Shown: positions 39,227-52,185 of the stretch, piece by piece | Layout of the letters: each line of letters opens with the position of its first letter | Position numbering within the stretch: position 1 is the first letter of the stretch | Assembly (NCBI GenBank): GCA_036873135.1 | Contig: JAPTYO010000006.1 | Coordinates: 825,187-889,186, forward strand | Length of the DNA: 64,000 nucleotides | Direction of reading: 5' to 3' | Source of the DNA: Clarkia xantiana subsp. parviflora | Taxonomy: Eukaryota > Streptophyta > Magnoliopsida > Myrtales > Onagraceae | Position numbers and translations under genes: made by a program | Notes under the pieces: model-generated | The model's database searches: none | Told to the model about the DNA's origin: nothing | What the model saw: the letters and a program-made list of their open reading frames with translations, nothing else

Positions 39227-40319
39227 TGGTTGATGATTAGAATCAAATGTACATTTCTTTAGATGTATAGTTATAGAGATTACAACATATTTAGTATTAG
39301 AATAGAGAAATAAGACAATTAATTTATTTTATACATCATGTAAGAAAATAAATTGTTCATTTATATTACAATTTTTTTGTTTAAGCCGAGAATTTAAAAA
39401 TATCAATTAACGTTTAAAATATAAAAAGATAAATAATGTTCACTAATACAATTAAATAAAATACGAAATAAATGAAGAAGAGCAATCATCACATATGTCT
39501 CTTTTAGAACTATATATATAAAACTAAGGGTTAATTATATTGATTAATAGCAGCTAATACAATGTACTGTATGTATAATTAACATAATTGTCAGTCCAAC
39601 CCCACAAACGCTTAAAAACCAATTTGAAACAAATTAAAATCGAAAATTCGCCTAAAAATCGGACCGAATATTTCCAATTAACTATAGATTATCATAAATT
39701 ATTCATAGCCATGAGACATAAATAATAGATGTGGTGATTGAAGTTTCTTGTTTAAGACAAAATAAAGCATATAACATTGAGGAAAATAGGTCCTTAACCA
39801 AATTGAGGAGATTAAAATAGGTTAACTAACATGGATTGTAAAGTGGATCAACCTGTACCCTAATCTAGAAAGGTATTGAAAAAGGCATTTGTCTTTACAA
39901 CACATGGTTTAGATCAATCCTCACCCAATGGGACACTTTAGAAGATAAGTGCCACATAATTCAAGAGGATTTGTCCCTTTTTGGCCTCTAATTGGCCCTA
40001 CTTTAACTTTATTAATTATTCTTATTTTCACCCAAACAACACATTGCAAATCATCATCCTTTTTTCCATTGGGGTGTCCTAGAGGTTGGAGTGTTCTAGA
40101 GGCTATAGAATGAGCAACACACGTAGCATACTTATTCCTTTCACTTCTATCGAATCAACCCATAAGTAATAAAGTAGATCAAATCAGTCCTTAACTGATA
40201 AAATGTTGAGTTCTAAGAGTCTATTGCAAGATTCTGTTAGAAGAAGCAACACTCATATCATACTTGTTTCACACGTTGAATAATCATCACTCACAGATAG
40301 TCAATTCATAAGTAATAAA
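39227..40319. other. Intergenic, AT-rich
   Basis: Upstream of PRAF and downstream of the SPP gene. No gene recognised. Decayed SINE-like words begin near 40140. Confidence 0.5.
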
Positions 40320-40597
40320 GTGGGTCAGATCGGTCCGTAAGAGATTGACCATGAATAAATAATTTCATTCCCAAGGCTAGACGTTATTTGAACACGAAAC
40401 ATCTAATTAATGGAAGAAGCGATAAACCGCTACATCATATTGCATATTGCATCATATTGCATAAAGCGGATCAGATCAGTCCGTAAGAGATAAAGTGCAG
40501 ACCAAGAATAAATAATTTCATTCCCAGGGCTAGACGTAATTTGAACACGAAACATCTAATTAATGAAAGAAGCGATAAACCGCTATGCATATTACAT
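40320..40597 (-). mobile_element. Two tandem SINE-like repeats
   Basis: The block GGTCCGTAAGAGAT ... GAACACGAAACATCTAATTAATG ... AGAAGCGATAAACCGCTA occurs at about 40320-40433 and again at about 40470-40583, roughly 150 bp apart and nearly identical. On the minus strand each has TAGCGGTTTATCGCTTC (A-box region) and TTCGTGTTCAAAT (B-box-like). The short segment ATATTGCATCATATTGCATA is repeated between them. Confidence 0.7.
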
Positions 40598-40958
40598 ATT
40601 TAGGCAGGTTTAAATGTAAAAGACTCCAGAAGTCACATCCACCACCTGTTCACATGAAGCAAAATAAAAGTAGAAAGATGCCATTTTGCCTGTCTACTCT
40701 TATCATTTCAAATGACCCACTATTTGGCATTTGAAGGGAAACTTTATGTCAATAGGATATATAAATAAATTGGTAAAAGCATAGTTTGTCTATCATCAGA
40801 GGCTAACATCTCTCTAAGTTTTACAATAACAATGCCAAAAATCTTCTACATCAGCTGCAGTTCTGAATTGATTATGCAAAGTTACTGAGACATTTCGGTT
40901 TATAAAGTAACAACATATCTAGTTTTCCATTTTCCTTCTCATGATCTTTACCTAATTT

Positions 40959-43900
40959 TTATTCTTCCTTCCCTGATTTGCTGTTGTCTGCAGTAGTTTC
41001 TTCTTCAGATTTAGTTTCGGTCTTCGATTCATCAAAGTCCATCAACTGCAAGATGCAAAACAATTATGACCACAATGCTATAAGATAACAGCATTAACCG
41101 GCAAGAACAAGAACACCGTAAAAAATTAAAACAAGAGGACATACAGCTTTTACTTCTCCATTCCATATGCAATGAACAGCCAGAAACCCTATAACTGCTG
41201 GTACAATGTATAGCAATGCAGGCTGGAAAACACGCAACAGGCAGGCATCATCAATATTATTACATTTTCAAATCTCAGCAACGGGCAGTAAATGAGGCGT
41301 GTCAAGTCAGGAGGGTAACAAAAGAATTTTACTAATAATCACCTGGGCAGCTTGGAACCAGTTCATGACAACAATGGTGAGAATAACACCAAATGCGTAT
41401 CCAGAAAACGCACTTTTAAAGTACTGACTTGGTTTTCCTCTCGAAGCATCAAATCTCAGTGCCAGTGCAACAAAAATCCCTGAAAATGTATATGTTAACG
41501 CGTTTTCTTTGAGGATTTATGAAACATAGAAATAACTTTAGGTTTTTCACAGATGTGGGCAGAAATCTTGAAAGACATTGGGGGGGGGGGGAACCAGACA
41601 CTTGAAAGTCCGGTCAGCGTTTTTCTTTACCGCAAGATGTTATTCTGATTTTTTTAAAGCTTCATTGAGAAAGGGGTTTCAAAAACATTAACGAGATAAT
41701 TTCCAACTCATAGTTGTTGGAAGTTCAGTCCAAAAGCTATCAACAATAGATGACTACATATGCAATAAAATACAGTTGCAAAGAAACTTCATTACCAGGG
41801 ATTACAATATCACCAAGGCCAAGCATGGAAAATGGTCGCGCTATATCAGCTGTCGGGAATAAAAGCTGCACGAATAGTCTTTTAAGTATCCACGATAGGA
41901 ATTATAGAAGAACATCAACCAGCGAAAAGAATTTACTAATGTGGAGTTCAGGCAACATCTGGAAAGTAGCTTTACTGACCTTAATAGGAGCATCGAAAGA
42001 TTTTGCAACACTAACCATCACTGGGGTAAAGAATACCCAGAAGATATCATATACAAAGAGACCAGCCTGAAAGGACACCAAAGTAAACCACCAAAAACAA
42101 TAATCAATAGAAGCATATATAAGCTCCTAGGATATGGAACAATGAAAGCAAGATTTAAATATCAGATCCTTGGATGATTATCAAGTGAACAAAATTACAG
42201 CACTCAAAATAAAATACGTGAAAAGTAAAAAAGCTCTGGGACAATTTGGGAAAAATAAACTATTTATGTTACCAGCAGGATAGCTCCAGTTTTGAAGGAT
42301 CCAAGAGAAAGCATCTCAATTCCCTGCATGTGATGAGACATTAATGGAAATTCAGAATATATTTACATTTAATGTCAAATAAAAAGGAAAAGAAAAAGAA
42401 AAAATCACTTCCCAACAAGCAATTAAAAGAACATACAAAGATGCACGAACGATAAAATGTAAAAAGAAGTTATGCTTGAAAATGAGATGAACCACCGTGT
42501 CATCAAGGGCAAATCAGAGGTGAAGAGTAAACTGATGTAAGACATAGAAGAAAGGAAATTATGGCGCTAAATGCTACAAGCCGCAGAAAATGAAAATGCA
42601 AACAAGAAGGGAAAAAAAGATAGCGTGATTCACAAGTACATGATATCCAAACTAAAGGACGATAGAGGTTTGATATTGCTCACTCTTCTAACTGGTAAGT
42701 ACAAAACTAAAAACACATTTTTACCTTTGCAGCCTTGAGCTTAAGAATTGATGACTTATAAAAAAAATAGAGTCATAATCATAAGTACCTGAATGCAAAA
42801 CGATAGGCCCAATATGTTGTTGGCTAGCCAATGCTTCTTTGATGCATACCATGCACAGAAGAAAGTTCCTGGAATTGCGGCAACAACCTGTGACCTAGTG
42901 AACTCAATTTCCACAGCTGCATAAAGAATTAATTTTATATGAAAATGATCTCGCCACAAAATGATGTAGAACAATAATTCTAATGCAACACTACAGAACC
43001 TCAGTTCAGGATTGGTGGAAAACCAGGGACCTAGAGAGGAGAAGACTTATTTTTTGGCTGGTATTAACAATGTATAATTTACTTCAAATCAAGAATAAAG
43101 ATTGATAACCTTTCCAAAAACAGGAATCGGCAATGAATAGAACTTAAAAATTTTATCAAAGAAGTATACCAAATTCCTAATAAAAACATATTTCAAGCAC
43201 CCATGCCAACACTGCAAATAATAAACTGATATATAGGGCCAACTACATGGCACACAAAGGTTACTTGGGTTTTGTTACAAGTGTCTACGGTTTTTTTTCC
43301 TAAACAAGGGTCTACTAGTTTATTAAGAAGATATACCTATGGTGGACGAAACAATAACAGGTGATTTTATAATAAACATCATCTATATAGAAAATCCCAA
43401 TTAAGAGTAGATACTGGTATAGATAACTATCATAAAAAGTGCCTACATTTGCACGTCAAGATGGACTACTCTTTCAATGAAATTAACTCGCGGCAAAAAA
43501 AATTAGAGAGAAGAGGACATACAGCGAAAATATGGAAGACGCCATACAATAAGGTCATCATTCCACTTCTTAGGCAGATAACTGTCGATTGCAGGTAAAA
43601 GAGTTGCTCTGCCAAATGTATACTAACAAATGAGCAGAGGCAATAGATAGCAAAGTAGGATCCGAAGAGAGTAACCAACAAGTAAACCAATAGGACAAGA
43701 ACATACGAAAGAGCGACGATCCCAAGCACAAAGAAATAGCAGGTCAATACAGCATTAACCAAGTCCTTCGAGAGAAATTTGAATAGTAGAAAAAGTGATA
43801 GCAGCATTGCACTCCCAACAAGTGGAAAGCGCATGGCATGTTCTCTAGACATTGACTCCTACAAAGACATAAATAGATCAATGATAGAACTGAAAACAAA

Positions 43901-44598
43901 TTGAAAAAGAAAAAATATCAAAATTCCAGTTATACTACTCACAGAAGGTGGTGTTGGTTTGACAGATCGATAGCAACCAACATAAACCGAAAGACATGCA
44001 GTTAAGATGACATTTAGGTTTGGATCTACTTTCATAACAAGTGGCGCCAATGTCAATCCTGCAAGTACAAAGCAACCATGAACAACAAGTGGATCTTAAT
44101 TAAAAATACATACAGAATTGTCAAATATATTTTTTTCTAACTGTAAGGATGCATGGGCGGAAAATCAGATTACTGCACTTGCTGCAACCATAATTTACAA
44201 AAGAAAATTATTTCCTAGTAAGCAATATAGACCCTTCAAGTCTTCAAAATTAATGAAATTACGCAGTTATTATTTGTGTTTTCTCCTTTCTGTAGCAAAC
44301 CAGAACTGGACCCGTACAGTTTCGTATCACAAAACAATTTTTTTTCTAGAGATACATAATCAAGGAGAAAGCTGCTTTCTTTTAGATCGAGAAAGATTAG
44401 CATACGGGCAACAAATAATGTACGAGGCTTTCACTCAAATTACTGCTACAGGACTCTTGACAGCATATTGCTTCATCCACAATCAGGAACTGAATAACAA
44501 ATCAAATTAAAATATTGTACTAAAAACCCTATCTTTCATCAATTATAGAGACACATACCTGCTAATGCAGCACTTGCAATGCGTTCACAGTTCTTCAT
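40959..44598 (-). CDS. SPP: Signal peptide peptidase (GxGD intramembrane aspartyl protease), 11 exons, 343 aa
   Basis: Exons on the minus strand: 44598-44559, 44058-43943, 43858-43707, 43608-43523, 42916-42789, 42323-42273, 42066-41980, 41865-41796, 41479-41343, 41222-41145 and 41045-40959. All introns are GT-AG in phase. The protein has about nine hydrophobic segments and the three family signatures. These are YD in VYDIFWVFF (catalytic Asp about 198), GLGD in SMLGLGDIVIPG (catalytic Asp about 239) and PAL at 290-292. The tail is acidic and Lys-rich (DESKTETKSEEETT). SPP sits in the ER membrane and cleaves leftover signal peptides and some membrane proteins; the plant enzyme is needed for pollen function. 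Length matches the 344-residue Arabidopsis protein (At2g03120). An 11-base G run lies in the intron near 41580, outside coding sequence. Confidence 0.96.
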
Positions 44599-45323
44599 CT
44601 TTATCTACCCAAAAATTCGAAGTAAACTACTACAGAGACGAAGCCACCTCTCAAACAGCTGCGAATCCTATCAAAAGCTCGCCTCCAGAGAAGATAGCAC
44701 CTATTATAAGGGAATCGGAAAGAAAATCACACAATTAGGACTACGCCAATGCAAGGATCAAATCCATTAGAACCCTAGCGATGCATACGAAATCAATTGC
44801 AGAATAGATGCGTACGAAATCAATTGCAGAAGAGATGCATACAATATCAACTACAGAAGCCAAATCGGAGATTGGCTGAGGCAAAGAGTGCAATTAGAGA
44901 TCTCCCTTCCGTTTTCTCCCAAATGTTACTGCACAGACAGATCGGAGAATCCGTCGATTACAACAGAGAGACTCAACGTCATAAGGGTCAAGGGATTCAA
45001 CACCAGCTGTTACATAGAATTGAGTGAACGTCGAATAATTGATGAAGGTGTAGACAGCTCGTCTCAGGGGCATAGGTGGCGCTGAATACGTGGCATTATA
45101 TTATTGGCCAGATGCGTACGTGGCTCTATGTGATTGGGCAATATTTCTAGGATTGTCACAGCCTGGACAGTATACAAATTTGGTTACTGTAGATGTGCTT
45201 TTACTGAAATAGATATGAAATCGTTGCCGATATGGATTTATGATCGGTTACTTAAAGGGAAGATACGTGCTACAACCAATCAGAGTGTACCACATCAGCA
45301 AAATAATATCTTAAGGGTGAGTT

Positions 45324-45402
45324 AATGGGCCAGTCTATATAGCCCATCAAAATGACATGATAACTAGGCCCAATGTTCTGCCAAGCCTATATAGCCCATC
45401 AA
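45324..45402. promoter_or_regulatory. Repeated GCCCAT/TGGGCC (site II-like) motifs upstream of SPP
   Basis: TGGGCC (about 45325), TAGCCCATCAAA (about 45340 and again about 45391) and AGGCCCAA (about 45367) occur within 80 bp. The word CTATATAGCCCATCAAA is present twice. Site II motifs bind TCP factors in plant housekeeping promoters. They lie about 730-800 bp before the SPP start codon, so the link to SPP is uncertain. Confidence 0.35.
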
Positions 45403-46610
45403 AGTTAGAAACTCCCCTTAGACTTTAGAGCCTTATTAGTCCATATATATATATATAATAGTTTTTTTTTTTTAAATATATAATATAACATAATAGTTGG
45501 TAAAGGTTTTCTAACAGAATTTTTATTTATAAAGTATTAAGATTATAGGATATTCTAATATGTATATTAGCCGGTCGTGAGTTTTTTTTCCACATTTGTA
45601 TTAATTAATACTCAATTTTATATAAAATATGTTATGTAATTGTTAAGCGGTATGTAAAATGTGGTATTATTTTATTATATAACGCTACTATGCTATTCAG
45701 ATTTATTTTCACATCAAACAATTAGTTACCAGTTAGAGTATCCTTAAAAAAAAAAATTCTCTTTAATAACATATGTCAATTGTCAAGTTAAATAATAGGA
45801 TAGTTAATATATATATATTAAAGTAACTTAACTCTATACGAAGATATAAAAATTCTGCCACAAACACATAAGATTGTTTGTGTGTATACAATATAAATTT
45901 GATAATAAATTAAAATATTATAAATTCCAATAAGGCGCTGCAAGATTCGAAGTCGGATCGACCCTAAAAACACAATTCGCTTTACCAGTTACTCCAAACA
46001 ATTTGAGTAAATAAATTGCCGAGTAAAATAGTTAGAAAGAATTTTGTAATTAATTTAATAATTGTTATAAATTATTATATATTTATATATACAATATAAT
46101 AAATAAATATAAGGTAGTACGGAGGGGACACATATGCATGGCTCGAGGCAGACCTCGATTGGCGCGTCTGTCCACGCTTCTACCTACTAGACTAGATCTG
46201 TGCTGTATCATAACACCACCGGAAGCGTATCGTTAATGCACTCGCCACTCGAATAACGCAGCGCGTGTCAGTCACCATATCGGGAAGTGGGGCCCGGAGG
46301 AGATGCTCTCCATGGCGCGTGCTTGTTGAATCACGGCGGTGAGAGTGATAGTGGAGAAATAAAAGGGGCTGAGCAGCGCCGCTTTCTTTTTACGAATGGG
46401 AAATTTAAAAAGGTTAGGTTTTGTGGGACCCGTGTCGGCTGTAGCTTTGTCTTTCTTTCTTTGTTAGTTACGTTATCTTTTTGTCTTCCCCCGTTTACTT
46501 TCATTGTATTTTCTTTTTATTTTTTTGTCGATTATGTCGTTTTAGATCTGCTTATGCGTTAATTTTGGAAAAATAAAACTTCCGTAAAATGTAAATCTAT
46601 GATGTATCAT
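45403..46610. other. AT-rich intergenic DNA
   Basis: Holds a decayed minus-strand SINE-like repeat at 45925-46010 (TTCGAAGTCGGATC and CGCTTTACCAGTTACTCC). The open frame at 46287-46562 has no homology I recognise and lies in a GC-then-T-rich patch. Confidence 0.5.
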
Positions 46611-46618
46611 TTATAAAA

Positions 46619-47140
46619 TGGTTAACAGGTATTTTGGTCCATAATGTTTGACAATTTTTGGGTTTTGGTCAATGATGGTTTTTTTACTTAGTTTTGGTAT
46701 CATATGTTTGCAGATTTTTTCTAGTTTTGGTCTAAACGTTACATTCCGTCCATTTTTTGACATGTTCAAGTCACGTGATCCACTCTAAACTTTCAATTTA
46801 GTCCCTCTATTACTTTCCCAGCCTTTTTTTTGTTCAATTTAGTCCCGAAGTTTCAAAATTTATCCCAATTCGACAATATGTCCAATTGAAATTTTTAAAC
46901 TTATGAACTAAATTGAACAAAAAAAAAGTTAGAAAAGTATTAGAGTGACTAAATTGAACAAAATTGAAAGTTTAGGGTGGATCACGTGACTTGCACATGT
47001 CATAAAATGAACGGAATGTAACGGTCGGACCAAAACTAGAAAAATCTGCAAACATATGGTACTAAAACTAGGCAAAAAAAACATCATGGACCAAAACCCA
47101 AAAGTGGTCAAACATCATGGACCAAAAGACCTGTTAACTC
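46619..47140. mobile_element. Mutator-like foldback MITE, family D copy 1
   Basis: Left end TGGTTAACAGGTATTTTGGTCC is inverted at the right as GGACCAAAAGACCTGTTAAC. Arms of about 200 bp match with few changes (ACATATG, CACGTGATCCAC and TCTAGTTTTGGTC shared). TTATAAAA(TG) flanks both sides (46611 and 47141), an 8-10 bp duplication. The second copy is at 62724-63263. Confidence 0.85.
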
Positions 47141-47277
47141 TTATAAAATGGGAAAATACATTTGGGATTAACTATGTAATATGGTGTGTTAGTTTGAATT
47201 TTGGTTATCCTTTTTCAGACGTGTCGCCTATGTTTCTTGGTATTTTTAGTATTGTTTACCAAAAAAAAAAAAAAACG

Positions 47278-47400
47278 TAATATGGTGTAACAGTTCACGC
47301 TTCATCTATTAACCATAGGTCAGAGGTTTAAACTCTGCAAGTGACCATAAGAATTAAGAATTGGCAAATATTCATAATTAACACCTTAATAAAAAAAAAA
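47278..47400 (+). mobile_element. Degenerate SINE-like repeat
   Basis: GTAATATGGTGTAACAGTTCACGC and GTCAGAGGTTTAAACTCTGC resemble the A- and B-box regions of the SINE-like family in this window. Confidence 0.45.
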
Positions 47401-47647
47401 ATGTGAAACCATATAATATTATGCATGAGGTAACATTTTATCTCTTAATCAAATGATTTGAGTTTAAAATTTATTAGAGTCTTTGTAATTGAAAAATATT
47501 TAATGTCGGAATTTTATTTCCAATAAGGTGACCAAAAGCGAAGATAGATTATTATAAGTGTGAAGCAATCAAGTTGTGTATGATTCAGTGATAAATCTAG
47601 AACACAAATTTAAAAACACTAATTAAAAGTGACTTTTAGGAGTCTTA

Positions 47648-47684
<37 letters not shown>

Positions 47685-48839
47685 AGTCCTAACTATTTAA
47701 ATTGTGACTGATAATTAAATGAGTTAATGAGCTTGTTTTGACCCAGACTCGAATTAGATATAATCTCTTAGTACGAGTTCAGACCATAATAAACTTTATA
47801 ATTAGGGTAAATCGGATTTTTATTATGTGGATAGTCACAATTTAAAATTACAAACAATAATTAATAAATAAAAAATGATATTCTTAGTCTTAGAAAATTA
47901 GCTTGTGGTATTAATTTATGTTTCAGAAAAAAATAATGTCTTCTCAGTGCGACTGTGACTAAACTCGGCAGAAGTTTAGCGAACGAGAATAATGGATATA
48001 TATATAAGTATTATCAATTATTTTTTATGGCCAATATTTATCAATTTAATTAAGGATAAAGTAATTTACGAAAATGAAATCTACCAAATAATGTTCAATG
48101 ATATAGAGTAATTATGTTGCTTAGAATATTAATGGGGCCATTATGAAACTACTGTACGCATGTGACTTTTGCTGCATAATAATAAATTGACACTTTCTAC
48201 AAAACTCTAATTAAATATTTAAATTTGATATTCATAATACAAATAAATTAATGGATTTGGATTAATGTATTCATTCATTCGCGTAATGGGTTATATTTTA
48301 CTTAAATTAAATTTTATAATATAAAAATGTAGTTACTGTAATATACCTTGTTCATGTCACTTATTTGATAAATTGAAATACTAAAAAATATCTTATTATT
48401 AAATATTTTTAAAAAAAATTATATTGGACTTAATTTTACATTACATCAATTTTTTTATATAATTTCACATTACAATAAATAAAATTTGGACGTAATTTCA
48501 TATTACATTGGGTATTGGATTTCATATTACAATGCATATTATATTATTATATTATTTGGTAGGATATGTATTGGCATTGAGATGTCTAACTGTAGATTAG
48601 TCAGTGGAGCATAGTTTTTACTATTTGACTTGAAGGGACATGTCATATTCATAGCTAGCTAGCTAACTAGGTCAAGAGAAGCAGCACTTGATGCGACTTT
48701 GTGTTTGAAATTAGCTTCAGCTGGATGCAACTAGCTAGACCGAACACTAAAAGCTTAATTAACCATCTAATAATGCACATATATAGTGTAAAAAGTTAAT
48801 CATTCATCTATTAACTCCAAATTCCAATCATGTAATGTG
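47401..48839. other. AT-rich intergenic DNA
   Basis: Includes an AT microsatellite (47656-47681). No gene recognised. Confidence 0.5.
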
Positions 48840-49040
48840 TAATATGTATAGCGGTTTATCACTTTATCCTATAATTTAAGATTACGGGTTCAAACCCCGC
48901 CAGTGATCAGCATAGGAATTGAAAGATATTCATGAGTTGCATTTTACGGGATGAATCTGATGTGAGTGGAAATTAGTCTAGATGTGGAAAAAAACATGTT
49001 ACGGGCGCAGTCCTTCTGGTTGGGGGCCCGTCTAGAACCA
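48840..49040 (+). mobile_element. tRNA-derived SINE-like repeat, best-preserved copy
   Basis: TATGTATAGCGGTTTATCAC (A-box region) is followed 40 bp later by ACGGGTTCAAACCCCGCCAG, a good B-box. The body (GATGAATCTGATGTGAGTGG, ATTAGTCTAGATGTGG) is shared with 27560-27840. It ends near an A-rich tail at 49050. Confidence 0.65.
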
Positions 49041-49352
49041 CCCTGTAGGTAACAAAAAAGAAATGCATAAATTCAAGTTTAGAAACCGTCGAAATTTAAG
49101 AATATAATAAAATTTATAGTTGAACTTTACTTTTTACATACTAAACTAGTGTGAGTGTTAATTATTTTACGTAACATATTATAGTTATTGTACCTTTAGC
49201 AAAGGACCCCTAATCAGTAATCACCCAACAAAAATATAAACTTAGAAGTTAATAAAAATAAAAGTTGGTTCCTCTCTTAAGTCTTGTGCAACTTTATTTG
49301 AAGGGTAAATTAGTTCCATGAACAATTTATATTTTGACATATATTTTTTTTT

Positions 49353-49914
49353 TGTTGAAGTCACCATGATTTGCATCGTGAGTACAATCTCACACTGGTG
49401 GTATGAGTGAAATTTGGCACCTAATAAGCAAATGAGCTACCTCATTCTATTACAAATTAGTTTTAGAATGGAATTACACTTGTAAAAATAGCTGATTTAG
49501 TTTGGCCGGTTGGGTTTGGCTCGGTCCAATGTGGAATTTAAGATGATATTAGAGCTAGAGTCCGGTTCCGATTATTAGCGGTGTTGGGTTTGTGTCATCT
49601 TTGTTGGCTCCACGTACCATATTTGTGTTAGATTAGGCCTGGACGTGAGAGTGGGGTTTTGTTAAATTTAGTCCCAACCCGTTCGGAGTTGAAAGCTGGT
49701 GCCTTAGTTAAAAGAGTCCTCACGGTGCGGGGGAGTGTTAAGATCTCACCATGAATCTAATCTCACACCGTTGGTGTGTAGTATTTGTGCAACTATATAG
49801 CAAGTGGGCTACCTCCTCCTATCACCAATTGGTTTTAGTATTAACCCCAGTTGTGTAAATGGTAGCTTTATGTTGGTTATTTGGGTTTGGCTCAGCCCAA
49901 TGTGAAATTTAACA
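49353..49914 (+). mobile_element. TRIM: miniature LTR retrotransposon, ~562 bp
   Basis: Two diverged direct repeats, 49353-49543 and 49736-49914, both start TGTT and end in AAATTTAA(C/G)A. Shared blocks include CTCACAC, GGTGT/GGTAT, GGGTTTGGCTC and CCAATGTG. After the first repeat comes TGATATTAGAGCT, a decayed form of the tRNA-Met primer-binding site TGGTATCAGAGC. Before the second comes the purine tract GGTGCGGGGGAG. The interior is only about 190 bp and non-coding. LTR-PBS-PPT-LTR in under 600 bp defines a TRIM. The second LTR is followed by another PBS-like TGGTATATGATGG, suggesting a former tandem array. Confidence 0.8.
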
Positions 49915-51620
49915 TGGTATATGATGGATATACGTCCGATTCAGGTTTGTTTTACATTCGGGGCTCGTTAACACGCGAAATCCACCAACGGTTTACAAAC
50001 GCCTATAACGGGTTAGAACGGTCCGAGCACGTGACACGCGCATATTCGGACCGTGACCCGTCCAGATTGTCCTTGATAATCCAAAGGTGTCCGGATTTTC
50101 CACGCAATCCGGAGGTTCAGGTTGTCATTTCGGGACGCGCGTATCCCCATATGTTTACACTACACGCGAGCCTTTCCTTTGCCAATTTATCTCAAGTCCA
50201 CGCCCGGTTCACATTTTCCTACTAAACCGGGGTCGACGCTTAAAACCGGGTTTGAACTCAAGGTGCCCTATATATAGGAGCCTTGGTCACCAATTTCATA
50301 ACTTAACATGGCAAGAGAGCTCTGATTTCTCACTAGCTTTATCTATCTAAGATTTCTCATTTTAACATCGAAGATGGCTCATCGCACACCACCCCCCTCC
50401 CCCGTGGTGTCGATACTGCCCCGTGTGCAGGTCTCAGGAGGAGCGCGCGTACAAGACACGTACAACGACCCGACAACCCGACGAATATTCCAACCTACCT
50501 TACAAGGACCCGACGCCCCAAGTGGTTCAGGTCCCAATAGTATCAGAGCACACGGGATCGATCCCCGCTGACGCGGTTTTAAATGAAAAAATGTTACATC
50601 CTATTAAATAAAGTTTGAAGTCCATTATGTTGTTAAGACCCAATTGAGGTCGGCCGAGGTGGCCGGGCTTTAAACTCGACCTGAATGAAGTCAAAAGGTC
50701 GAGGTGGCCGGGAGGATGTTGATATAGTATATGAGCGAAACTGATGTCTTCACCCACAAGTTCGAACTTATGAAACAATTGATTAAGACGCACGTCTTAT
50801 TATTAATGATATTGCAATATTGATTGAGTTAGTGTATAAATTTATTCACAAAATAAACAAAAGAATGTGAACATTATGTATATATATAAATAAATGAATA
50901 TAGTGTCGTATCATTACTTTCATTTTTATTATTATTTTTTTTTATTGACCAAAAAGAACTTTCGTTTTTTATATTTTCTATTATAAAGTTACAAGCCCTA
51001 GCATTAGAATGTGTGCATGTTGTAAAGTGAAATGGAATAGTGGGTGCCTGGCTAGCTACCTTCTTTTCCGTTAATAGGGTTCAATGAACTCGAGATTTAC
51101 CTTTATTAATTAATTCAAAACTCCGAGCTTCCACCAAGGATATTTCCTTTAATTACTAACTATTATTTTTATTTACTACTATCTCTTTTAAGCCACATGT
51201 GTATATTTTTTAATACTTATTGATTATTGATAAAAATATAATACTATAATGTATTACTTTTTTTTTTTGTCTATAATGTTTATTACTTAAATTTAATGAT
51301 GCCTTTTCCATAGAAAATTATTAGTGCTATAGAGACTAGAATAATGCTCATGAATATTTTTGTATCCTAAATAGTCGAGTCTTTCTACTATGCTTAATAG
51401 GTATGGTGCGATAGTTTTTTTTTTTTTTACATTTTTTTTATTGTTCCAAATGTGAATCCTATGAGAATATTAATATTATTAATAATATGATACAAATATT
51501 CGGTTTAGTTAAAAAATTTATACATTTTCATACTTTTAAAGTTTTATACATATTACAATTAAGTCCACCATAATAGTAAAAAAAGCACAAACATGGTGTT
51601 TCACAAGCATGATACAAAGA
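49915..51620. other. Retroelement-like debris and AT-rich DNA
   Basis: 49915-50560 is GC-richer and has a TATA run (50269-50276) and a PBS-like ATAGTATCAGAGCAC (50538-50552), so it may be the end of another LTR element. Another short PBS-like word (ATAGTATATGAGC) follows a purine tract at about 50707-50736. Small frames here (50374-50611) have no recognised family. The rest is AT-rich. Confidence 0.35.
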
Positions 51621-51890
51621 CTCATCTACAATGGTATAACATATTATTATTTAAATGTGAGTCTAATTTGGTATCCTAATTTTAACTAATGTGTCAGTTT
51701 GGTGTTTGATGATAAATTGAATGTCCCAAATTTCATGTGTTACTATTTGGTATATCCGTTAAATTTTGGGCTTAAGTTGAACAAAATATGGTCACGTGAG
51801 CAACGTGATGCTCACGTGAATAAACAATTCTCAAAATTTCAAAAATAGCCCCCTCCAAATCCGACTACCCATATCCGATTCCAGCCACTC

Positions 51891-51984
51891 TCCCTCCCTC
51901 TCTCTCTCTCGGTCAGCTCCGGCCAAACCAGCTTCCTTACTCTCTCTTCCGACTCTCGGCCATCTCTCTCTCTCTCTCTCTCCA
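51891..51984. repeat. CT-rich microsatellite patches
   Basis: (CT)n runs at about 51897-51910 and 51963-51982 around a GC-rich stretch. Frames here are low complexity. Confidence 0.8.
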
Positions 51985-52185
51985 AGAACCAGCTGCAACT
52001 GCACCGCCGTGGCAAGGAATCAAAAGTTGGTGGCCGGAATCGAATGTGGGATGCTCGGAAACGGAGGTGGGTGTCCGGAAACGGGGTGAATGACCGGAAT
52101 CGGAGGCATTAAAAAAAGGATAAAATAGTCTTTTCAACTCAGTAAACAGGTTATTTACCCTTATTTATATAAATGGTATAAAAAG

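Noticed and set aside
44118..45325. Series of plus-strand frames upstream of and within SPP
   Set aside because: They overlap SPP introns and leader on the opposite strand and show no conserved motifs.
46287..46562. 91-residue frame
   Set aside because: Ends in a T-rich hydrophobic run, with no recognisable family and no intron structure.
48840..49040. Functional tRNA gene
   Set aside because: A- and B-box words are present but no cloverleaf could be drawn; the dispersed, tailed copies fit a SINE better.
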